From NCBI GenBank assembly GCA_026786125.1, contig JAJAYU010000356.1, positions 1 through 6,704 of the forward strand: a DNA stretch of 6,704 nucleotides, read 5' to 3'. Positions 1-4,770 of the stretch are shown here, piece by piece (position 1 is the first letter of the stretch; every line of letters starts with the position of its first letter). This DNA comes from Chamaesiphon sp. GTDB lineage: Bacteria > Cyanobacteriota > Cyanobacteriia > Cyanobacteriales > Chamaesiphonaceae. The notes beneath the pieces were generated by a model that made no database searches, was not told the DNA's origin, and worked only from the letters and a program-made list of their open reading frames with translations. The translations under genes and the position numbers were made by a program.

Positions 1-5
1 GATTC

Positions 6-37
6 GTAGGGGTGCCCCTTACGGATTCGATCCCTAC
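6..37. repeat. Short GC-rich palindromic intergenic sequence
   Basis: GTAGGG at 6-11 and CCCTAC at 32-37 are inverted copies, and inside them AGGGG and CCCCT (8-12 and 15-19) also pair around two bases. It resembles the GTAGGGG-type dispersed palindromes seen between genes in many cyanobacteria, but only this one copy is visible here. It lies downstream of the COP23 gene on its strand and has no following T-run, so terminator function is not shown. Confidence 0.4.
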
Positions 38-56
38 ATTCAATAATGCCAGATTG

Positions 57-701
57 TTAAGGTGTAGTCGGCTCGGGACTGCCAGGAGTTACTGGGGTAG
101 TAGATGGAACGCTACACTTATCTTTTGCCGCAGGATCGTTAGCGAAATAACTATCTAATTCACATCCAAATTCAACAACAGCTCTCGTTTCCGTCGGCTC
201 ACCTAGCCCGCGATTTATCACTTGCCCAGTTACATTAAAAGTCACCAATTGTTTGATGATGGCTGCTTCTTGTCCTTTGTCTTCTGGTTTCAATGTCAAC
301 AAGGTATTTTTAGCAGTACATTTACCCTTTGCAGTGTTAGCATCCGGGTGAGTGGTATAACAAATTACAGAATTAGATCCGACGATGCCATGCGTTAGTC
401 GCAACCTGGTAAGCCGACCCTTTTGTTCGGCGACAGCATTAGTCAATCGTTTACTAACAATTTCGCAGCGTGTTTTAGGGGGGTATTTATCACCAAAGGA
501 TTTATCTTTCCAAATGATAATTGGTTTAGTCTTCAGGTTGCCTCTTTTGGCGATCGTGGCAAAATTTTCCCCCAGTGGAATGCAAGCGAAGGTGGTTGGA
601 TCTTTCGGTCGTGGAGTTTGAGAGTAAGCAGTAGCTATTTCCAAGACACTTGTCAAAACAAGAATACTGCTGAAAGCAACGATCGATTTTAATTTTTTCA
701 C
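57..701 (-). CDS. COP23-domain secreted protein
   Basis: This 214-residue protein resembles the cyanobacterial COP23 family, named after a circadian-oscillating 23-kDa membrane-associated protein of Cyanothece RF-1. Residues 1-25 form a Sec signal peptide with basic MKKLKS, a hydrophobic core and an ATA cleavage motif, so the product is probably periplasmic, lumenal or membrane-peripheral. The COP23 pattern follows: TTFAC (36-40), PIIIW (60-64), TRCEIVS (77-83), GRLTRLRLTHGIV, SVICY (111-115) and LLTLKP (134-139). Six cysteines (40, 79, 114, 128, 180, 196) would allow three disulfides. Residues 198-214 are a Pro/Thr/Ser tail. The start is GTG at 701-699, as no nearby ATG fits and the signal peptide begins there. 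It has no visible link to the injection system, and a Sec signal argues against it being an injected cargo. Its molecular function is unknown. Confidence 0.85.
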   Translation of the reverse strand: MKKLKSIVAFSSILVLTSVLEIATAYSQTPRPKDPTTFACIPLGENFATIAKRGNLKTKPIIIWKDKSFGDKYPPKTRCEIVSKRLTNAVAEQKGRLTRLRLTHGIVGSNSVICYTTHPDANTAKGKCTAKNTLLTLKPEDKGQEAAIIKQLVTFNVTGQVINRGLGEPTETRAVVEFGCELDSYFANDPAAKDKCSVPSTTPVTPGSPEPTTP

Positions 702-804
702 AACAAATATATCCGGTTAATCTGAAATCTTTACTTATTGAGACTTATGACGATCGATTGAAGTTCCCTACTACTAGAGAACTTAACACCTAGCCTAAAT
801 TAGT
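702..804. other. Spacer between the FHA gene and the COP23 gene with an imperfect hairpin
   Basis: The 103-base gap is the longest between genes in the window and probably marks the end of the injection gene train. Positions 761-769 (AAGTTCCCT) and 776-784 (AGAGAACTT) can pair with one mismatch around a six-base loop. No T-run follows on either strand, so a classical intrinsic terminator is not supported. Two CGATCG sites lie nearby, one in the spacer at 751 and one just inside the COP23 gene at 680. I found no -35/-10 pair on the minus strand that I would call a promoter; TATATT near 707-713 is too close to the start codon to stand alone. Confidence 0.5.
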
Positions 805-2811
805 TTATGAAAGATAAGATACGATCGCCGCTGCGGTAGCCGTATTAGTTGCCAAGAGAATTTGGTTGATATTGCAGAGTCTCAACATAGATTCTTCATT
901 AGTTTGTCCAGCTTGCGGCTGCAAGAAATCTCTCAAGAAAATTACTGCAATAACATCTCCAGAATTAATTGAGGCAGCAATTCTTTGATATCCACCAGAC
1001 ATACCAGGTGGTATCGCTTGACTGAGATTAATCCCTGTTTGTTGATTTAATTCTTGACTGATAGATAACCAAGAAACGAGCGAGCACTTAGCAAAGAAGC
1101 TTTGGTGTGCGTCGATAAAATCGATTAAGTCTGGTGTGATACTATCATGGCAGATCGCAATAATTTGTTTGGTACTCAGCGAATCGATCGCACTCTGACG
1201 AATACTATCCGTTGGGCTAGCTGTTTCTACTGGCATAATTTCCTCTTCTATTACGGTTGACTGAGCTATTTCTTCAGTCCGATCGAAATTACTCACGGCG
1301 GCGACAGTCGCCACTCCAGCCACGAGTCCTGCTTGAATAGCATTATCGATCGATGGAGCAGTTTCTGCTGTCTCTACGGTCGATAATTCGACCTCTTCAA
1401 CTCGATTTAGATCGTCGATCGTTGTAGTAATATCTACTCCATCATCATCGAATGATATTTCACCATCTTCCGCTGGCAGAGTATTTTTGATCGTGGGAGT
1501 AGTTGCCGCTGTGGTTACAATTGGAGTTAGTACTTCTTCAGCTCGATTTAGCTCATCAACAGTAGAAATAGTATCTACTTCATCATCGAAATCGAAGGAA
1601 ACTTCTTCATCTGATGCTTGTTGAAGATCGCCTTCGATCGCTGAAGCAGTTTCTACCGTTAAAATGGTTGAATTATCTGGCTCTTCAGTTTGCTCTGCAT
1701 CGTTAGCCAAAAGAATATCTACTTCGTCATCGAGCGAAATTACCTCATCTGCGACTAGTTCTACATCTGTAGATACAGGTAGATTTCCTTCTGCTTCGAC
1801 GATCGGATTTATACCTAATCCCGATGAAGTTTCATCTGAAATACCGGCTTCATTGAGGGTAATATCTTCATTTTCCACGGGATCGGAGATCGTCAGTGCT
1901 GGAATATATGCTTCTACATTTGCACTCAAACCATCGGCTACTACAACAACTGGCTCGATCGATGTTTCAACTGGAGGAGATTCTGGATCGCCTCTTTGGA
2001 CGATCGTCTGAGTTGAAGGATCGAATGGTAATGGCTCTAATTCAATATTAATGACAATTAAATTATCGCGATCTCCTAGATCGATTACAGGCGTGCTCTT
2101 CGCCTCGCCAACTGGAGCAGCCACTGAATATCCAGCTTGCACGATCGTTTGAGTTGAAGGATCGAATGGTGGTACCTCCGCGCTAATATTTGGAGTCACC
2201 TCATCGACTGTTTCGATTAAATCGATCGATTCAGCCTCTATTTCTTCAACTGGCTCGGTTACTGAATAATCAGTTTGGACGATCGGTTCATTTACTGGAT
2301 TAAGCGTTGCTGCTTCCACGGCTGCAACTGCTGGCGGTAGAGCATCTATCTCTTCTGGATTGTTGATTTCGACTGCACTAGCTACTGGCTCTGGGATGGG
2401 AACTTCCGTTGAGGGATTGCTGACGACGATTTCTGGTGGTTTGGGTTTAAACATCCAGGGATCGATGACTTTAAATACTGTTTGGGCTAATTCTTGCTGG
2501 TGTTCTTCTACTAGTAGTACAAAATTGCCAATGTGGACGGCATCACCATTATTTAAACTATAGGATCGATTTGGTTCGACGATTCGATCGTTGATTACCG
2601 AGCCATTACTACTACCTAAGTCGCAAAAATGATACTTTTCATCTTGAATAAAAAATTTACCATGTTGGCGACTGACATCATCGCTGTCCAAAACTAATGG
2701 AACATCAGGAGATCTCCCCACAAAACACTCACCATGAATTCTAATCGCCGAGGCAAGATCGAATTCTTTTAACTCTACTAAAGTTGCAGCATTACAAATT
2801 TTAATTTTCAT
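805..2811 (-). CDS. FHA domain protein with long acidic repeat linker and C-terminal MgsA-like (probably inactive) domain
   Basis: This 668-residue protein has three parts. Residues about 22-103 are an FHA domain, a phosphothreonine reader, with its landmarks VGRS (31-34), SRQH (47-50) and GSSNG (66-70). Residues about 110-545 form a Glu/Asp/Val/Thr-rich linker with almost no Lys, no Cys and a recurring period near 47 residues, probably disordered. Residues about 546-668 align by eye with methylglyoxal synthase MgsA: HD at 555-556, TGIN at 592-595, GG at 606-607, AVIFLRD at 622-628, LRL at 643-645 and ATNTATA at 654-660. The catalytic Asp is Tyr608 here, so activity is unlikely. The gene overlaps the preceding small gene by ATGA and ends the injection gene train. 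I infer a phosphorylation-responsive scaffold or regulator of the machine, comparable in logic to FHA proteins of type VI secretion. The MgsA assignment is from remembered family sequence and needs a profile search. Confidence 0.9.
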   Translation of the reverse strand: MKIKICNAATLVELKEFDLASAIRIHGECFVGRSPDVPLVLDSDDVSRQHGKFFIQDEKYHFCDLGSSNGSVINDRIVEPNRSYSLNNGDAVHIGNFVLLVEEHQQELAQTVFKVIDPWMFKPKPPEIVVSNPSTEVPIPEPVASAVEINNPEEIDALPPAVAAVEAATLNPVNEPIVQTDYSVTEPVEEIEAESIDLIETVDEVTPNISAEVPPFDPSTQTIVQAGYSVAAPVGEAKSTPVIDLGDRDNLIVINIELEPLPFDPSTQTIVQRGDPESPPVETSIEPVVVVADGLSANVEAYIPALTISDPVENEDITLNEAGISDETSSGLGINPIVEAEGNLPVSTDVELVADEVISLDDEVDILLANDAEQTEEPDNSTILTVETASAIEGDLQQASDEEVSFDFDDEVDTISTVDELNRAEEVLTPIVTTAATTPTIKNTLPAEDGEISFDDDGVDITTTIDDLNRVEEVELSTVETAETAPSIDNAIQAGLVAGVATVAAVSNFDRTEEIAQSTVIEEEIMPVETASPTDSIRQSAIDSLSTKQIIAICHDSITPDLIDFIDAHQSFFAKCSLVSWLSISQELNQQTGINLSQAIPPGMSGGYQRIAASINSGDVIAVIFLRDFLQPQAGQTNEESMLRLCNINQILLATNTATAAAIVSYLS
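808..1176 (-). other. Methylglyoxal synthase-like domain (residues 546-668 of the FHA protein)
   Basis: The domain aligns with nearly the whole MgsA fold with one single-residue insertion. Compared with E. coli numbering, His19, Asp20 and Asp91 are kept (His555, Asp556, Asp628). Asp71 is Tyr608, His98 is Gly635, Asp101 is Asn638 and Lys23 is Thr559, and the Thr-rich phosphate loop near 45-48 is lost. The ATN-x-ATA segment and the LRL helix are retained. The last 20 or so residues of MgsA are absent. This looks like a fold kept for binding or oligomerisation without synthase chemistry. MgsA itself forms hexamers, so ring formation is conceivable. Confidence 0.72.
1327..2319 (-). repeat. Degenerate ~141-base (about 47-codon) repeats in the acidic linker
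   Basis: Motifs in the linker recur at near-constant spacing. The IVQ motif has its Ile at residues 177, 223 and 270 (steps 46 and 47), preceded in two copies by PFDPSTQT. Further on, the acidic motif ending VD recurs with its Asp at residues 365, 413 and 460 (steps 48 and 47), each followed by a D/E-x-L-N-R-x-E-E-like segment and a TVETA-like segment. At DNA level, TATCTACT recurs at 1431, 1572 and 1716. This suggests growth by tandem duplication followed by drift. Confidence 0.7.
2000..2170 (-). repeat. Near-perfect 30-base direct repeat containing CGATCG
   Basis: Positions 2000-2029 and 2141-2170 match at 29 of 30 bases, exactly 141 bases apart and in frame. Both copies begin with ACGATCGT and encode PFDPSTQTIVQ-type peptide. 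A weaker third copy begins at about 2279. The near identity points to recent duplication or local gene conversion, or to selection on the peptide. Confidence 0.85.
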
Positions 2812-2954
2812 AACTTTTCATTGATCTTATTAATTTCTGCTACCCATAGTTGGCGGTTAGCGTGGTCTAAATTTAAAATATCATCTCGCGTCCAGTGAAA
2901 ATGATAAGCAATAAAAGCTACCTCTTCATATAACTGTTTAGAAGGGTAGCTCAT
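2808..2954 (-). CDS. Small 48-residue DUF6760-like eCIS protein
   Basis: This is a 48-residue reading frame that is easily missed. It starts MSYPSKQLYEEVAFIAYHF, continues through HWTRDDILNL and an RQLWVAEI helix, and ends EKL. That pattern, YP then LYEEVAFIAYHFHW then a W-x-x-EI helix, matches the short DUF6760-type proteins found next to tube and tail-assembly genes in contractile injection loci, and it may correspond to Afp6/Pvc6 in position. Both ends overlap neighbours by ATGA: its ATG overlaps the stop of the CxxC protein, and its TGA (2810-2808) overlaps the ATG of the FHA gene (2811-2809). The gene therefore lies within a tightly coupled trio. No catalytic motif or signal peptide is present. 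The aromatic-rich helix suggests a structural or chaperone role, but this is inference. Confidence 0.85.
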   Translation of the reverse strand: MSYPSKQLYEEVAFIAYHFHWTRDDILNLDHANRQLWVAEINKINEKL

Positions 2955-3331
2955 GACTCCCCCGCCAATTCTAGTTCTACAGAAAATTGTGCATTACATT
3001 GGGGACATTGTGCGGGAATATGGATATCTCCTTGTTGATTGATTTGATTATAGTATTCCCGCAGATAGGATATATCTAACAATACTAAGTTTTCGAGTAG
3101 TGCCGGACTAACATAGTCTAGGCTCCCTAATTTAACGATCGTGCGCGATAGCATGACTAAAAAACTATAAGCAGGATTTTCTCGAACTTTTTTGTTTTGT
3201 TGGACGATAATTTCGTCTTTAGCTGTAGCCAACCGCATCACCCCTTCGCGATGCCTGCGATTATCTCGATCGATCGACCCTCGCGGCAACACAAATTCAA
3301 ATTCAGTATCGAGGCTATCCTGGCGCGGCAT
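2951..3331 (-). CDS. Tail assembly-like protein, copy 2, with C-terminal CxxC
   Basis: This 126-residue protein is the paralogue of the preceding gene. It shares TEFEFVLPRG at 9-18, HREGVMRLATAKDEI at 27-41, the hydrophobic helix around 55-70 and YNQIN at 94-98. It differs at the end, where residues 107-120 read AQCPQCNAQFSVEL. The single CPQC pair (Cys109, Cys112) looks like half a zinc ribbon and could bind metal in a dimer or pair with a partner protein. No second Cys pair is present in this protein. The gap to copy 1 is 14 bases with no obvious Shine-Dalgarno. Its TGA stop overlaps the ATG of the next small gene (ATGA, 2951-2954), a strong sign of coupled translation. The family assignment is good; the function is inferred only from context. 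Confidence 0.82.
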   Translation of the reverse strand: MPRQDSLDTEFEFVLPRGSIDRDNRRHREGVMRLATAKDEIIVQQNKKVRENPAYSFLVMLSRTIVKLGSLDYVSPALLENLVLLDISYLREYYNQINQQGDIHIPAQCPQCNAQFSVELELAGES

Positions 3332-3345
3332 AATATCGTAGTTAG

Positions 3346-3702
3346 CTAGGTCTTTTTGGCAGTGCGAGTCGATCGTTTGGTGGTGGGTTTTGTCTCTTCT
3401 GGAGGTATTTCTACTTCCATCCCATTAATTCGCCGATAGAAATCTTGTAGGTAATTTAAGTCTTGGGCAAAAAAATTCTCGACGACCGAGGGAGAGATTT
3501 CATCTAATCCTCCCAGCCGGATAATTACTTTTGATATTATGATAATTGTAGCGTAAGCTGAATTAGATTTTACACGCGGATCGCGGAGCGGAGAGATCTC
3601 ATCAATCGCTGTCGATAGCCGCATAATTCCCTCACGATGCAGATTGCCATCGGTGTCTATATATCCTTTTGGTAGTGTAAATTCAAACTCAGTTGGGAAC
3701 AT
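3346..3702 (-). CDS. Tail assembly-like protein, copy 1, with basic C-terminal tail
   Basis: This 118-residue protein belongs to a small family found between tube and baseplate genes in contractile injection loci and sometimes annotated as phage tail assembly protein. Visible marks are TEFEFTLPKGYID at residues 4-16, HREGIMRLSTAIDEI at 22-36, a hydrophobic helix ATIIIISKVIIRLGG at 51-65, and a final helix SYLQ-like segment ending in RRIN at 90-93. About 43 of 90 residues match the next gene by hand alignment, so the two are tandem paralogues. The C-terminus (104-118) is instead a Lys/Thr/Arg-rich tail, probably disordered and positively charged. The gap from the second tube gene is 11 bases, contains a CGATCG site and has no clear Shine-Dalgarno, so translational coupling is likely. 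The precise role (chaperone or structural adaptor) is not established from sequence. Confidence 0.82.
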   Translation of the reverse strand: MFPTEFEFTLPKGYIDTDGNLHREGIMRLSTAIDEISPLRDPRVKSNSAYATIIIISKVIIRLGGLDEISPSVVENFFAQDLNYLQDFYRRINGMEVEIPPEETKPTTKRSTRTAKKT

Positions 3703-3713
3703 ATTATCGATCG

Positions 3714-4253
3714 CTATTTTTCGCGAATAAATTGCTCGAAAGCAACCTCTAATTCTTCAATCTCAATTTCCGTACTCTTGGCATTTACATCAGTTAACTT
3801 GTAACTACTCGGCCAAGCATTCTTTAATTGAAACTTAGCTACTTCCCGACTGGCTTGATTGTAAATTGTCAGGGATATCAGCTTGCGTTGTTTACCCCAT
3901 CGACCATCTTGGATCGATTTAAACCAATCCCACAAAGCTTTAGAGCTAGTCATTCCATGTCGCAGGGTAATATTGCCACTTTTCACATTCCCAGGCAGTT
4001 TAGTTCGGACTACCTGCTGCCCGCTACCGCCACCCACATTAGTAACTTCACAGATTTCAATCGGTGCTTGAGTTTGCTGGAAACCCCGACATTCCAAAAA
4101 ATAGCAATCAGAACCATCCGACCCATCTAAACTTAACTCTAGATAAAAGCGAGAAGCCGTAAGAATTTCTGGCAGTTCTTTAGTCACGATCGATAATCGA
4201 TTAGATTTATGAGTTATAAATTGACGATCGAATGGTGAAGAATTTCTATTCAA
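3714..4253 (-). CDS. Second tube-family protein, tube-baseplate adaptor (Afp5/Pvc5-like)
   Basis: This 179-residue protein is a second member of the tail tube family. Its core runs from ASRFYLEL to the end and parallels the main tube gene. It shares the FLEC-RGF strand, the NITLRHGMTSSKALWDWF helix region (compare the NITLKLVATKDIELYKWY stretch of the tube), an AWP turn where the tube has CYP, and a final EIEIEELEVAFEQF strand. Eukaryotic-like targets and enzymatic motifs are absent. In Afp and PVC a second tube protein forms the first rings on the spike, and position and divergence suggest that role here. It has about 30 additional N-terminal residues. The start is TTG at 4253-4251: no ATG is available upstream of the core, and GGTGGAG lies just before it. 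The gap to the main tube gene is 21 bases. The internal DGSDGSD motif at about 44-50 is a small acidic loop. Confidence 0.88.
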   Translation of the reverse strand: MNRNSSPFDRQFITHKSNRLSIVTKELPEILTASRFYLELSLDGSDGSDCYFLECRGFQQTQAPIEICEVTNVGGGSGQQVVRTKLPGNVKSGNITLRHGMTSSKALWDWFKSIQDGRWGKQRKLISLTIYNQASREVAKFQLKNAWPSSYKLTDVNAKSTEIEIEELEVAFEQFIREK

Positions 4254-4257
4254 AAAT

Positions 4258-4264
4258 CTCCACC
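4258..4264 (-). promoter_or_regulatory. Ribosome binding site supporting a TTG start
   Basis: GGTGGAG on the minus strand ends four bases before the TTG codon at 4253-4251. It supports a rare TTG start for the second tube-family gene, which has no usable ATG or GTG before the conserved core. The weak start codon may lower output relative to the main tube, consistent with a protein needed in few copies. Confidence 0.6.
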
Positions 4265-4274
4265 AAATCCAGAT

Positions 4275-4730
4275 TTATTTCACCCGTTTAACACCTTCAT
4301 GGACGAGTTCGATCGTTTCGGTCGCCATATCCCCACCAGAAGCAGTTAAAGTTGGCCCAGTATATTTACAGGGATAACAATTAATAATATTCCAGCGAGC
4401 TTGTTCTGTGCCATTCTGATCGTAAGCGACTACCGAACCTGTTTTTCGATTACTCGCCCATTTCCGAGGATCGCCCATATCTTCGTTACAATCTTGATAC
4501 CACTTATACAGTTCGATATCTTTAGTTGCAACTAATTTGAGGGTAATATTCGTAAACTTAACGACGGTTGGCGTAGCTTGGCGCATCACTTTCCCACCCT
4601 TAGATGAGCCATGAACGTCCTGTGCTGGCGTACTTTCGACCCCTAGACCACTAACTTCTTTGATAAATTTATCAGTATGCCCATCTGCCTCAAAATAAAA
4701 TTTAGATGAGGTTAAAAACTCTCCGGCCAT
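4275..4730 (-). CDS. Inner tube protein (phage tail tube gp19 / Afp1-Pvc1 family)
   Basis: This 151-residue protein is the main inner-tube subunit. Its hexameric rings stack inside the sheath and form the channel that is pushed out on firing. The family pattern is clear. It starts with FLTSSKFYFEAD and continues to IKEVSGLGVE. A GGKVMRQ segment, a TLKLVATKDIELYKWY region and the very conserved end YPCKYTGP, LTASGGDMATETIELVHEGV follow. I chose the ATG at 4730, not the in-frame TTG at 4736. The Shine-Dalgarno AGGAG at 4738-4742 lies seven bases before the ATG but only one before the TTG. A 40-base gap separates it from the sheath gene, enough for its own strong ribosome binding site, which fits the high copy number needed. 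Cytoplasmic assembly is expected. Confidence 0.95.
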   Translation of the reverse strand: MAGEFLTSSKFYFEADGHTDKFIKEVSGLGVESTPAQDVHGSSKGGKVMRQATPTVVKFTNITLKLVATKDIELYKWYQDCNEDMGDPRKWASNRKTGSVVAYDQNGTEQARWNIINCYPCKYTGPTLTASGGDMATETIELVHEGVKRVK

Positions 4731-4737
4731 ATTCAAA

Positions 4738-4742
4738 CTCCT
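4738..4742 (-). promoter_or_regulatory. Ribosome binding site deciding the tube start
   Basis: AGGAG on the minus strand lies seven bases upstream of the ATG at 4730-4728. It is the clearest Shine-Dalgarno in the window and rules out the TTG six bases earlier as the start. A strong site here fits a protein needed in many copies. Confidence 0.8.
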
Positions 4743-4770
4743 GGTTAGTTAATTATAATTTTTGACTAGA

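Noticed and set aside
22..37. tRNA T-arm-like sequence (GGATTCGATCC)
   Set aside because: Only two stem pairs form and no other tRNA arms are found on either side.
385..692. Plus-strand frames opposite the COP23 gene
   Set aside because: The opposite strand encodes a clear COP23 protein with signal peptide; these frames show no domain.
57..701. COP23-type protein as an injected effector
   Set aside because: It has a Sec signal peptide and matches a housekeeping cyanobacterial family, neither of which fits a cargo loaded in the cytoplasm.
761..784. Intrinsic terminator after the FHA gene
   Set aside because: The hairpin has a mismatch, is AT-rich and lacks a following T-run on either strand.
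1664..2011. 115-residue Ser/Thr-rich plus-strand frame
   Set aside because: It is the antisense reading of the acidic linker codons; the low complexity follows from the real gene.
4731..4736. TTG at 4736 as start of the main tube gene
   Set aside because: The Shine-Dalgarno is one base from it but seven bases from the ATG at 4730, and the family starts at MAGEF-like sequence.
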